Part shown: piece after piece, positions 11,155 to 21,033 of the stretch
Numbering within the stretch: position 1 is the first letter of the stretch
Layout of the letters: each line of letters starts with the position of its first letter
From: Ochromonas danica
Taxonomy: Eukaryota; Sar; Chrysophyceae; Chromulinales; Chromulinaceae
Direction: 5' to 3'
Assembly (NCBI GenBank): GCA_015146655.1
Contig: VKHL01000005.1
Location: 248,001-312,000 of the forward strand
DNA length: 64,000 bases
Program-made: the position numbers and the translations under genes
The notes under the pieces: model-generated
Database searches by the model: none
What the model was told of the DNA's origin: nothing
Seen by the model: only the letters and a program-made list of their open reading frames with translations

Positions 11155-12112
11155 TTAGAGCTCGATGGTTTCTTCACTTTCAACGTGAGGATTGGGATGA
11201 TGGCGAGAGTTCTTGTGATGCTTATTGTGATGACTGGCAGACTCGCGGTGAGTCTCATCTTTCTTCTCCTTCTTTTCCTTCTTCTTCTCTGGTTTCTTCT
11301 CAGCTTTCTTCTTCTCGCTCTTCTTGGTCTTCTCTCCCTCTTTGCCTTTTTCCTTCTTCTCTCCCTTGCGCGCCTTTTTGCCTTTCTTAACCTTTCCTCC
11401 GCCATTAATCTGAGTAACAAAACAGAGAGGCGGCATTAAAATGGATGCTGACATCATGGTCTCAACAATGGAGAGTGTCTAACCTTGTCGGCGATTTCCT
11501 CTGGGCTGAGACCTTCGAAGTCTCCTGGGCGGAACACTTTCGGGGCAGCACCATTCTTCATTTTCAGTTTGCTGATGATCTGACATCACATCACATCACA
11601 TCACATCCATCGACAGGCATCACCACCCAGTGCCAGAAAGGAGGAGAATAAAGGGAGCTGGTCTTACCTCGTCCAGCTCGTCACTGTTAGGGCCTTGGCT
11701 GGCATCGCTACCTTCAGCACCTGTGCCACTGTCTGCAGCTGGCTCTTCAGAGGGGGGTTCTGTAGAGGAGGAGGAGACCATCGTCTGCTCGGGCAGGTGC
11801 TGTGAGTCAAAAGCCAGCTGAACAAAGTCCGCTTTCTCACTGCAGCCTTTGCACTCCACCCCTCTTGCCTTTAGGAAAGCTCGGAGCTCCTTGGTCTAGC
11901 GAGGGAAATGAGATGGTGAAAACGAAGGTGAGTCAGCGTGAGTCTGTCAGTCAGTCAGTCAATCCCTCTGTCATCCTAACCTTCAAGGATTGGAAAGATG
12001 CGAGAGTCTTCTCCTCATTTGATGCGCTGCTTGCCAAGTCATCACTATAGACCACACTTATCAAGAGGAGGAAGAAAAGAAAACAAGCAAAGATACTGCT
12101 CATCACTCTCAT
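11155..12112 (-). CDS. Secretory protein with SAP/ARMET-like motif and Lys-rich tail
   Basis: Four minus-strand exons (12112-11981, 11895-11668, 11579-11484, 11409-11155), all phase 0, give 236 residues. Residues 1-22 are a signal peptide. Residues about 40-75 hold a small SAP-like helix pair with a CxxC (TKELRAFLKARG, then ECKGCSEKADFVQ), as found at the C-terminus of ARMET/MANF and in other ER proteins. A Ser/Glu-rich linker, a second conserved-looking block (APKVFRPGDFEGLSPEEIADK) and a very Lys-rich tail with a His patch follow. It probably enters the ER; the function is unknown. It is divergent from BBS9, with 221 bp between start codons. Confidence 0.7.
11582..11607 (-). repeat. Pentanucleotide microsatellite abutting a splice acceptor
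   Basis: A (CATCA)n run, read on the minus strand as (TGATG)n, lies directly beside the acceptor AG at 11581-11580 and takes the place of a normal pyrimidine tract in intron 2 of the secretory-protein gene. Confidence 0.75.
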
Positions 12113-12333
12113 GTTCTATTAGGCTGTCCAAAGTGATGATTGAGAGGGAAACCTCTAGGCCGCTAAATCGCTAGATTCGCCGCCTTATCTTTAACTTCCC
12201 GCCAGAAAGCCAGAAGGAGGCGGTTATCACAAAGTGGCCAGAGCCCAGCACTGCACTGATATTCCGTTCAATTTTAATATTAGCTATCAGAGTTTGATTG
12301 GATCATCAACTCCATAGGAATTTATTGATCTCC

Positions 12334-15276
12334 ATGAGTGTATTTCAACTCCAAGAATGGTGGGGATTGAAAGTTTCACAAGACAATGAAGAATTCGATT
12401 TCTCTTGCTTTGCTGTGGGAAATGTTGATAATGCCTCACCGCCAACTGACAAGATCGCCATCGCCTCCCAGCAAGGCATACTGCGTATCTATCACCCAAC
12501 GAAACCGCAATTCCGTATAGAAGATCTTATCTATGAAGGATCGCTGGGTGCACCCATCTTACAAGTATTGTTGGGAAGGTTCATTCCATCTAATGAGACC
12601 TTAGCTTTGGCCATTCTTCATCCACGCGAGTTAGTTGTCTATGAAGTATTACCACAAGGTGGCAAGGATGGACGAGTTAACTTCCATACCTTACAAAAGT
12701 TATACAAGCATGATTTAGGTGTTGGAGGAAAGCATTTTACGGCCTATAATATGTGTCACGGTCCTTTTGGTGGTTCACGTGGACGTGACATGATTCTCGT
12801 TCAGTCTCTTGATGGGAAATTACAGATATTCGAGCAGTCAGCTAATGCCTTTAGTAGACAGCTTGTAGAATGTCTCATTCCTGGACCCATAGCTTATCTA
12901 CCAAAGCTTGATGCATTCATCACTACCAACCATGCTTGCCAAGCTGAGTGTTATCGGTATCAAGTCCTAGCAAGCTCACAAGGAGATGTGGGAGTTAAAA
13001 GTAGCGATTTGAAAGAAGGAAAAAGTGAAAGCATCTCATCTTTGACCATGCAGAAAGTTCGTCCTGCCTTGGTTGAATGGTCAGTAAACCTTGGCGAGCC
13101 GTGTAGACAGATTCTCATTGGCAGCTTCTCTAGTACCACGACAGATTCCCAGTCTTCTTCTTTTAGCAGGAATGGCAATGGGAATGGATCGAACGCTGCC
13201 AACAGTGAGGTGTTGTTTATTTGTGAGAAGTCAATCTTCTTGGTGAAGGCGGAAAGTGGTGGAGTGATCCAACAACGCCGATTGGACCGCAGCGAAGCAT
13301 CTTGTGCCACTCTTGTCCCCTGTGAGGGTGGGCATCCAAACTCTTACAATTTCATACTAGCAGGACAAGATGGCACAGTGCAGGTTTATGCCAACTTCAA
13401 CTTAGTTTGGGCGGCTCGATTGGCAAGTGATGGTCCAATTGTTCATGCATCTGTGGGTACCTTCGGAGGAGTGCCCGGCCTCATAGTCACCTTGGATGAT
13501 GATGGACGACTCTCTATTAGCTATTTAGGCACCAAACCTCCTGTGACGGCCGTGCTCAGCCATGTCCGTGATTTAGACTATGAGAAAATCGACGAGGAAC
13601 ATCGTGCTTTGCTGAATGTCATTCGCGAGGCACAAACAGAAGGAAGAACAGAGCCCGTGGAGAAATTGCTGATTAAGTCGCAGCTGTCGCGAGGATTAGA
13701 AGTTGATGGAATGGTAGATCGCGAGGTGCCTCTAGGCAATCTAGTGCCACTCTTCCCACCTGGTTCAGCTCATCTGTCCAACATTGCCGAGCAAGTAGTC
13801 AAAACTACTGTAAGATTGTTCCTCTCCTCGTCCGGTGATCGGTCCGTCTCCAATGTTAGCATTACCGTAGCTGGGCCTTCGCATCTGCTCATCATCCCAC
13901 AACAAGTGCAATTGACAAAGGTTGGTGGATTGCGCACAACCCCCGAAGTTATCAAGGTGGTACTTTACGCCATTCGAGGCACCCTCCCCACCACTTCGGA
14001 CATTGTTGTGACAGCATCTTATACCTCAATTCGAGGAGAACCACGGGTCACAACACACACATTCATGGCACCTCTTTGCTGTGCCATACGACCCCGTCTC
14101 CCAAATAAAACCGCTTCCTGCAAAGTTGTATTAGACACGGACTATCCTGCGGTTGCCTTGACAGATCTCTTTTCCGATGTTTTACAGGCTTATAATGATG
14201 CAGGGCTTGATCTTGCTGAAGGATTAGGTGGCAATGCCACACAAGCACTGGGGTTTTCTCTTGTTACTGGACCATCCAGTGCGGCAAATAGCTTGTCTGC
14301 TTCTCTTACTTCTCCTGGAGCAAAGTCTGTGGGGGGTCTTGGGGTCAGTTTATCCTCCCCATCCAATACAAGCACTTCATCTGTAGTGTCAATCTTAGTA
14401 TCCAAGAATGCTGGGCGTTATCGCCTGCAGGCAGACAGCTATCCTCAACTTGTTTTGTTGTTAGCAGAAGTGGAAAAGCGTTTGAAAGTGCGACTGTCTA
14501 CCATGCCCAATGCCAACCTTTCTGTTATGAGTCCTTCCTCAACCGTTGCTGCCCCAGGTGCAACAAAAGAAGTTAGTGGAGAAGTTATGGTGCGATATCT
14601 TGACACTTTACCTTTAGAAGATTATTTTTCACTGATTGAACAACATCTGGTTGGTCGAATGAAACTTATGGAAATGGAGAACGAGTTGGAGTTAGCAGCG
14701 CAACGCTTTCGATTGGTACAAAAGCGTCTGTTGGTACGTTTTAAAGACCGTCATCCCTCTCCTCTGCACGGCTTGGATTTGGTATTACAAGAAGTATATG
14801 CTGACTTGCTTCGCCAAGGTGATTCTGTGGAGGCACAGCAGAAATATCTGCAATTGTTAGAAGTTGACTTGGCGGCTTTCTCGCGCCTGATCAGCCACTT
14901 AATTATCATGAAGAACAATCTCTCCTCAGCCGACCGTGTCGTCTTGCAAGCTCATCTTTGTCCTGAAGCGGCCAGTGGAAGTGCTGGACCTGCTGATCAG
15001 GGTTGGGAGGAGACCGTCACTGCCTCGTTGAATTACCTGTTGCGCACAACTTTGAGTAAATCGGGTGGAAGTACCAAAGAGTCCTCTAATTCTGCCGGGA
15101 TGGCTTCCTCTTCCAGTTCTTTAGAGATTCCAAAGAACACAGATGCCTTGCGCAAGGCTTTGCAGCAGGTGATGGATCGTCTCGAGAAAGGTCTCCGTTT
15201 AGCTCCCGCGGCACAAGCTAGCGGTGCTCAATCTCCTTCGCCTGTTCCAACTCCATCTACCTCTTCCAAAAAGTGA
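12334..15276 (+). CDS. BBS9: BBS9/PTHB1, BBSome subunit
   Basis: BBS9 is a core subunit of the BBSome, the coat complex that moves membrane proteins in cilia. A single exon of 980 residues (human about 887) starts MSVFQLQEWWGLKV. The start is chosen because it aligns with the family N-terminus; the in-frame ATG at 12298 adds only 12 residues. N-terminal propeller landmarks are NVDN, DKIAIASQQG.LRIYHP, GPFGGSRGRDMILVQSLDGKL and IPGPIAYLPKLDAF. GVPGLIVTLDDDGRLSISYLGT and DLDYEKIDEE follow, then the GAE/platform region and a C-terminal helical zone (about 750-900). It shows that the organism builds a cilium. It has no intron, unlike most genes here. Confidence 0.93.
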   Translation: MSVFQLQEWWGLKVSQDNEEFDFSCFAVGNVDNASPPTDKIAIASQQGILRIYHPTKPQFRIEDLIYEGSLGAPILQVLLGRFIPSNETLALAILHPRELVVYEVLPQGGKDGRVNFHTLQKLYKHDLGVGGKHFTAYNMCHGPFGGSRGRDMILVQSLDGKLQIFEQSANAFSRQLVECLIPGPIAYLPKLDAFITTNHACQAECYRYQVLASSQGDVGVKSSDLKEGKSESISSLTMQKVRPALVEWSVNLGEPCRQILIGSFSSTTTDSQSSSFSRNGNGNGSNAANSEVLFICEKSIFLVKAESGGVIQQRRLDRSEASCATLVPCEGGHPNSYNFILAGQDGTVQVYANFNLVWAARLASDGPIVHASVGTFGGVPGLIVTLDDDGRLSISYLGTKPPVTAVLSHVRDLDYEKIDEEHRALLNVIREAQTEGRTEPVEKLLIKSQLSRGLEVDGMVDREVPLGNLVPLFPPGSAHLSNIAEQVVKTTVRLFLSSSGDRSVSNVSITVAGPSHLLIIPQQVQLTKVGGLRTTPEVIKVVLYAIRGTLPTTSDIVVTASYTSIRGEPRVTTHTFMAPLCCAIRPRLPNKTASCKVVLDTDYPAVALTDLFSDVLQAYNDAGLDLAEGLGGNATQALGFSLVTGPSSAANSLSASLTSPGAKSVGGLGVSLSSPSNTSTSSVVSILVSKNAGRYRLQADSYPQLVLLLAEVEKRLKVRLSTMPNANLSVMSPSSTVAAPGATKEVSGEVMVRYLDTLPLEDYFSLIEQHLVGRMKLMEMENELELAAQRFRLVQKRLLVRFKDRHPSPLHGLDLVLQEVYADLLRQGDSVEAQQKYLQLLEVDLAAFSRLISHLIIMKNNLSSADRVVLQAHLCPEAASGSAGPADQGWEETVTASLNYLLRTTLSKSGGSTKESSNSAGMASSSSSLEIPKNTDALRKALQQVMDRLEKGLRLAPAAQASGAQSPSPVPTPSTSSKK

Positions 15277-15456
15277 ATTAAGTCAACCAACATCAACATG
15301 GTCTATTCTAGTTTTAAAACCTGTACACCATCTTCTTCTTCGTGTAATTCCAACCTTAGGTCATGCTACCACGCAAGACAACAATAATCATTATTTTTTC
15401 TCTTGCTGCTGGTGCTTGTTTGATGCCATTTTGGATACTAAAGAGTTACATGACTC

Positions 15457-16851
15457 ATGCAAAGCAGTGTGCGACCTTCTCATTCATCGAAGACTGGGTG
15501 GAGCTGTCGTCTCATCCTTTTACTAGTGGTGATTTTGATATTCTCCGGGTGGGTGTTGGTCATGCACAACTTCTCGCTGTCTCGACAGTTTGAAGGTGAA
15601 TCGTCCGCCTCCACTGTTTCCACCGTTAGTGACAGCAGTAGTGCCGTTCAGATGAAAAAGTTGCTCCATGAGGCTCAGCTTTTGATGAAAGAGATCACAC
15701 AGATGAATGTCTCTCACTCGACTCAGATGGTAAAGGACCTGCACAAGATCACAAGGATAGAGCAATCTGTGGACAAGAGAGCTGATTCCTTGTTTAAAGA
15801 TCTTCAAATGGCACAAAGTGCCTTGCAAGCTTGTCAAGGTCAGCTGGCTCGAGATAATATTCATCACACTCCTTCGCCTCCTTTGCCTCCTTTGCCTCAC
15901 GGCAGTTTGTCGAAAGTGCTTCCCACCCCACCTGCTGCAATCAAAAAGCGCTGGCTAGTGGTGGTCATACCTACTGTAGCTCGTCCACATAACGAAGATT
16001 ATCTGCTTCAAACTTTATCTTCATTTGCTCAACAGTTGCCTTCGGATCCTTCTGACCTGCTCTATCACCAACTTCTGTTGCATATCGTAAACTTTCAAGT
16101 CAACAATGCGGCAGAACGCAAGCATGAGGTTTTTGAGAAGGCTCGTTCTATATATGAATCAAAGGATCATCCTCTTCATGGTTATTTCCTCTTCACGACG
16201 TTGGAGGCATCAGAGGTGCTTCCCGACCCAGTCCCTCATGCCACTGCCAAGTCAGACCCTGGCACACCCAATCGACCAGGTTTTATAGTACGTAGGCAAA
16301 CTCGCAATATTGCTACAGCGGCATATAAGAGTCTTGGCTTGGCCGATCATTTTCTATTTCTGGAAGATGATATGCCGATCTGTCCTCTTGGGTTGCAAGC
16401 TGTTCAATACATGCTCAATAAAGCCTCTCGATATTTTCCTCGTTGGTTCGCTATAAGAGCATCATATGGAATGAATGGAATATTTATGCATGATGCTGAT
16501 CTTCCTGCTTTCATTGCCTACTTAATCGACGAGCAACGTCGCAGACCACCAGATCATCTGGTGGTGGAGTATTATGCTGGAGAGACTCCGCGAGCAAAAG
16601 CCTTGAAGCAAAATCGTGCCAATGTTGGATTTAAATATAACCTTTTCTCTCATTTGGGAGAAGTGTCAACACTCCGACCTCAGAAAATGGTAGGGTTTCC
16701 TCGTTGTTACGAGCTGCTTGTCGAACCCACGGTGTTCAAAGTTGAGGCCTATAGTCCTCGAGAGTGTCCACGAGATGATATCTGGCCTTGCAATGTAGCT
16801 CATCCCGACCATAAATTAATAGACTGGGCTCGCGCTGCTCATGAAACGTAA
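15457..16851 (+). CDS. GT54-like (MGAT4-type) glycosyltransferase, type II membrane protein
   Basis: 464 residues in one exon. A short cytosolic tail is followed by one membrane span (about 19-36), a stem with predicted helix (60-115), then a Pro-rich linker and a lumenal catalytic domain. The core has VVVIPTVARP, RQTRNIATAAYK, the acidic metal/nucleotide motif FLFLEDDMP and a downstream YNLFSHLGEVSTL block. This order matches the MGAT4 (N-acetylglucosaminyltransferase IV) family, where a conserved EDD and a FQHVG-like block occur. It probably acts in the Golgi; donor and acceptor cannot be told. A GT61-like gene follows on the same strand. An alternative ATG at 15363 in another frame is not used. 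Confidence 0.72.
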   Translation: MQSSVRPSHSSKTGWSCRLILLLVVILIFSGWVLVMHNFSLSRQFEGESSASTVSTVSDSSSAVQMKKLLHEAQLLMKEITQMNVSHSTQMVKDLHKITRIEQSVDKRADSLFKDLQMAQSALQACQGQLARDNIHHTPSPPLPPLPHGSLSKVLPTPPAAIKKRWLVVVIPTVARPHNEDYLLQTLSSFAQQLPSDPSDLLYHQLLLHIVNFQVNNAAERKHEVFEKARSIYESKDHPLHGYFLFTTLEASEVLPDPVPHATAKSDPGTPNRPGFIVRRQTRNIATAAYKSLGLADHFLFLEDDMPICPLGLQAVQYMLNKASRYFPRWFAIRASYGMNGIFMHDADLPAFIAYLIDEQRRRPPDHLVVEYYAGETPRAKALKQNRANVGFKYNLFSHLGEVSTLRPQKMVGFPRCYELLVEPTVFKVEAYSPRECPRDDIWPCNVAHPDHKLIDWARAAHET

Positions 16852-17300
16852 GGTCAACAGCATTGATGTTAGACTAGAAATATAGTTGGACACATCATCA
16901 TGAAGGAGGCAGTTGATCATCTTCATATCGCAAAGATGTTGATTTTGATATAATGTTCGCCACATCTATTTTACTCGTTATTGAGTGCATCTTTAATTGA
17001 CTATGTCCCTTGTGGACCAAGAGTTGAGAAGATATTTTGACGATGTTGACTGCAACCTGCAACCTCTGCATTTGCTGTGTGTTGTTTCCTCTGGTATGGT
17101 ATCAACCAATGCGACCCAAGCCCATTAGTTTCATCTCTTCGGTGTGCCATTTCAATGGGCAAGGAACTTTTCCTTCAAATTATGATTATGTACTGTAGTC
17201 TAGTATAGTAGAACAAGGGTGTAAACAATAATTCCAACCCAATCCACCGAATAATTCCATGGAAAATTCCTAATTAAACAGCCGAGGGGCAGTTAAATTT
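16852..17300. other. Intergenic region between two glycosyltransferase genes
   Basis: No gene or clear repeat seen. The last 60 bp before 17301 are AT-rich, as expected of a leader. Confidence 0.4.
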
Positions 17301-19485
17301 ATGTCCCACAAGGTCGTGCTGTTGTTCTATTTACTTTGCGTCAGTCAGCTCTTTCAAATCAATCGAGCTGTTGACGTCCTTCAGCATGTACTAGAGGAAA
17401 CATTGAAGGGCTATGGAGAAGGACCCCCTCCCTTCCTTAATCTGTCCCAGATAGGCCAGTCCTCTAACAGCATGATCTATCGTCGATGTACTGGCCATTT
17501 AGCTTGTGAGTATCATGTACCTGTCGTAGAAATGCGACGAGTGATCTTTGATAATGGTGCAGTTATTGTTCCCGGTCCCGCTAATCAGGTTCGTCGATTT
17601 CTCTTCATCATACTTGTAGTAGTGTCTAACTTCTAAATTGGATAATCCCCCTCCCCTCCCCTACTCATTTGATAATAGCAATTAGTTGATTCCTTGATGA
17701 CTCTTCATGGCGCGAAGAAAGGTCATCTGCCATCCTTCTTAGTACAAACAAACGCTAATGGTGGCGAATTTGTGGCAGGACCAGCTTTCACTTACTCACA
17801 GAAGAATCAGAATCAGAATCAGAAGCAAAATCTCTCTCTTGAAGTGTGTAAGAATCAGTGGAAGAATCATTCTGCTTTCTTTGTCTCTCCATGGGTTACT
17901 TATAATGCATTCCATGCCTTGAATGACAATGTCTTCGCCATGATCTCTTCTGTGGTGTTGCAATATTTGTCAACCCCAATAGCTATGCGATCGGAACTTT
18001 ATCCTCGAATTCTTTATCGCTTTAGTAAGTTGGTTTCAAGAAGTTCTTCTACAATTTATGAACTACTTGACGTCTTCTTCCCACAAAGTCTGTCGGCCAA
18101 GAAGTTGTTAGCAGGTGGTCCACATTGTTTGCAACATGGCGTCTGGGGAGCACATCTTAAGGTCTTCTATCGAGACTCTCTACTCATGCTTAGATATACT
18201 TTATATGAGGTCATGAAGCGATTGCTTGCAGCGTCTTGGTCATCAGTTCTCTCTCCTTATCCCGGTATTCAAGGAACAGGAAACAATCACAAAACTTTGA
18301 CGACCAAAAGGCGACCAAAAGTGCTCATCGTGACGAGAAATACTTACATCAATCCCTTTCGATCAGAAGCTGCTGAAGATTCTGCTTTATCAATCTCAGG
18401 GAATTTTCGTAAACTTGCACCAGATTCAGAGGCTCGGCTTGTTGAGACCTTTCGTGCTTTGGGAGCAGATGTAGCAATTTGCTGTGACTTTTCCAAAGGT
18501 TTGCAAGAAATTGTACGATCTTTTTGGCAGGTGGATATTTGTTTGGGTATTCATGGTGCGGGACTAACAAATTGTATTTTTGGAAGTCCTGGTCAGCTTT
18601 TAATAGAGCTGCAAGTCACGTTTAGTTTTGGGTCAGACCACTTCCCGAAAATGGCTCACATGGCCAGAGGTCATTATATGTTAGCAGATCTGCGCAAAGC
18701 TCCAAAAGATAGTCTTGGTTATTCGGAAATTGATGCCTCCTATATCGAGCATCTTGCTACGTTGGCAATCAAAATGTGGCAATATGGTCAATCGGTACAC
18801 AAACAAATCGATAACTATGTCCACCAAACTGCCTTTCGATCTCCGTCAGGTCCAACTTCAGCTTCCTTGCATAGTGCACCAACTCTAACAAAGGAGGATG
18901 TACTGAAGCGAATGTATAGCGATGAGATAATGATCAACATGGCGGAAAAGGTGGTATATCGGAACCCTTCAGCTTCGTGGAATGCAGTAGATGTTGTAGA
19001 AAAGGGTTTGGGATTAACAAACTTCCGTGTCGTTGATAGCTCTCCACCACATTTACGAACTCCTCGAGATAGTCTCAAGAGCGAATTTTTGATCCTTCCT
19101 CATCCAGCCCTCCGCTCTGCTCATACGGAGCAATCATTTGCAGAGGTTTTCGCCGATAGTGTTTGGGGGCCTCCGATAGGTGATTGGGGATATGCTCATT
19201 GCATTCAATTACCTTATTTCAAGGTATCTGTGTCCATAATGTCAACAATGTTCTAATTACACTCAACCTCTTCATTGAATGAATGTTACTTTATAGTTCC
19301 GATATCTTACCAAGGCACATACTGCCGTGCACTTAGAATGTGATCGTCCTCTTATTGTAGCGTAAGTGATTTCGTTGCCCCGCGCGACTGTTTGCACACA
19401 CTGTTGACCTAGTATTTTCGTGGTTGTTTATAGCAAGCGGTCTGGTCGAAGTGACAGTTTCTTGCTTACCACCCTCCTTCCCTAA
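17301..19485 (+). CDS. GT61-like (DUF563) glycosyltransferase
   Basis: Four exons (17301-17588, 17679-19223, 19297-19361, 19434-19485) give about 649 residues. The N-terminus is a signal peptide or anchor. The mid region has WVTYNAFHALNDN and GGPHCLQHG, and the C-terminal half has KVLIVTR, LVETFRALGADVAICC and the GT61 hallmark CLGIHGAGLTN with FGSPGQLLIELQ. GT61 enzymes transfer xylose or GlcNAc in the secretory pathway; the donor here is unknown. The last exon is inferred from a strong donor at 19362 (GTAAGT) and a good acceptor at 19431-19433. If that intron is kept, a TAA at 19363-19365 ends the protein 16 residues earlier. Confidence 0.78.
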
Positions 19486-19575
19486 AATTATGTGACGAGT
19501 GATAGAAGTCTAGAAGTGGTATAGTATAGTATTCAGAGTGGATCACAGCATATGTGGATGAGTTAGAGTTTACAG

Positions 19576-20799
19576 CTAGTACTGACCACGATTCTTCTTT
19601 TCCAGCTCCTTCTTAAGCTTCTTGATGGTCTCCTTCAATTGTTCCACGTCTTCTTCTTCGCCAGTAGCGCCACCCGTCTTACTGACAACTTTATGCAGAC
19701 CGCGTTCAACCTTATGCGAAAGATAGACTGCATCCTCCACTGTATTGGCAATCCTCTCCTCTGGATCACCTTCTTCCACAGGTCGGTGCTGTTTCTCTAG
19801 AGTATGCTCGCAGTCATCAAGAAGGGTGAGGCCACTATCGAGGTCTCCGTCCAAGGCGAAAGAGCGGAAGGCTTCTGCTCTTTGTGCTTCGGCTTCTTTC
19901 CGCCTAGAGCGTTCGTCCGCCATATCTTCAACACATTCACGTAGACCTTTCGCCATCTCAGAAAGCTTCTTTAGGAGCGAGAAGGAACCGCTACCAGAAG
20001 TCTCCGAGGCGAGATCTTCACTTCCTCGCGACGCCTTCTTTGCAGAAGCTTGTTGTACATTGGCTGCATATTCAGCTGCTGCTGGAGTACTTTGAACAAT
20101 CCCTTCATTGATGAGGCGACTAAAATCTTCCTCTCCTTTGCCTTTCATGCATGCTAACAGACGGACAGTGAGGTCGGCGGTGATAATGACAAAACCTCGT
20201 CCTTCCTGCCCCACCTCTTGATCTTCTACCAACAACTGATTTGCCATTCGAATATAATAACGCGCAAAAGAACTAATCCAAACACCTTTATTTGAATTAA
20301 CGCCCGCTGTACCACCTTCTGGTTCCTCATACCATTCCAATTCCCATTTAATCTTGATAATACCATCGCGAACGATCTTATTGAAGAGTGCAAGACTGTT
20401 TCCATCCACGCATTCTATCAAATGAACCGTGCGATGGTCAAGTTGGACATATCCGTCGAAAGTGGGATTTTCTTTGTCAGGCACCATGACATGGAGCATT
20501 TGTGTGTTGTCGTTGTAGTGGTAGGCCGTGGCATAGAACCAGCCATTCGACTCATCTGCTATGTCAATCACCCATTCTACGGGGATAGCGTCACGTGAAC
20601 AGTTTGACAATAATCTCTGGAAGGCTTGCTTCTGTTGCAAGGAGGTACGATATTGAGAAACCACACATTTCTCCGTTTCGACATTGTCGGCCACACTCTC
20701 AGAGGCTAGACTACGTCGACCCGGACTAACCAGTCCATCATTATGACTCGTATCAAGAGCTAAATCATCCAAGTTAAGCTGTACTTTGGGTACGGCCAT
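19576..20799 (-). CDS. Orphan protein with Tudor-like segment and C-terminal coiled coil
   Basis: 407 residues from MAVPKVQLNLDD; the upstream ATG in the same frame at 20874 is less likely because a splice-acceptor-like tract lies between. Residues about 70-170 contain a beta-rich block (WVIDIADESNGWFYATAYHY, then VQLDHRTVHLIEC and DGNSLALFNKIVR) that recalls Tudor/SH3-like folds. A second block near 200-260 (GVWISSFARYYIRMAN, ITADLTVRLLACMKG) is followed by a charged helical region and a coiled coil to the end. I do not recognise the family. Codon use and length support a real gene. Confidence 0.65.
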   Translation of the reverse strand: MAVPKVQLNLDDLALDTSHNDGLVSPGRRSLASESVADNVETEKCVVSQYRTSLQQKQAFQRLLSNCSRDAIPVEWVIDIADESNGWFYATAYHYNDNTQMLHVMVPDKENPTFDGYVQLDHRTVHLIECVDGNSLALFNKIVRDGIIKIKWELEWYEEPEGGTAGVNSNKGVWISSFARYYIRMANQLLVEDQEVGQEGRGFVIITADLTVRLLACMKGKGEEDFSRLINEGIVQSTPAAAEYAANVQQASAKKASRGSEDLASETSGSGSFSLLKKLSEMAKGLRECVEDMADERSRRKEAEAQRAEAFRSFALDGDLDSGLTLLDDCEHTLEKQHRPVEEGDPEERIANTVEDAVYLSHKVERGLHKVVSKTGGATGEEEDVEQLKETIKKLKKELEKKNRGQY

Positions 20800-21033
20800 G
20801 TCTTTTACAGAGTTGGGGATCCAGTGGGTCGTATCTATCTGACAGTAAATCAAACAAGACGACGGCAACAACAACGACTGTTTCGTGACAACTTAACACC
20901 AGACAACTTAAGGCTAACTTTACCCATATTTGGACATCTGGACCTATGCGTTGGGAAGTTAAGCGATTTACGGATGAATTGTATCAATCTGATTTGCCTG
21001 TGAAGTTGTAAGAAAATGACAAAATACTTTCAA

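Noticed and set aside
11155-11166. C-terminal TIEL as an ER retention signal
   Set aside because: It does not match KDEL/HDEL variants closely enough to claim.
15363-15593. Alternative hydrophobic N-terminus for the GT54-like gene
   Set aside because: It is in another frame and stops at 15593; the frame from 15457 has its own membrane span and runs into the catalytic domain.
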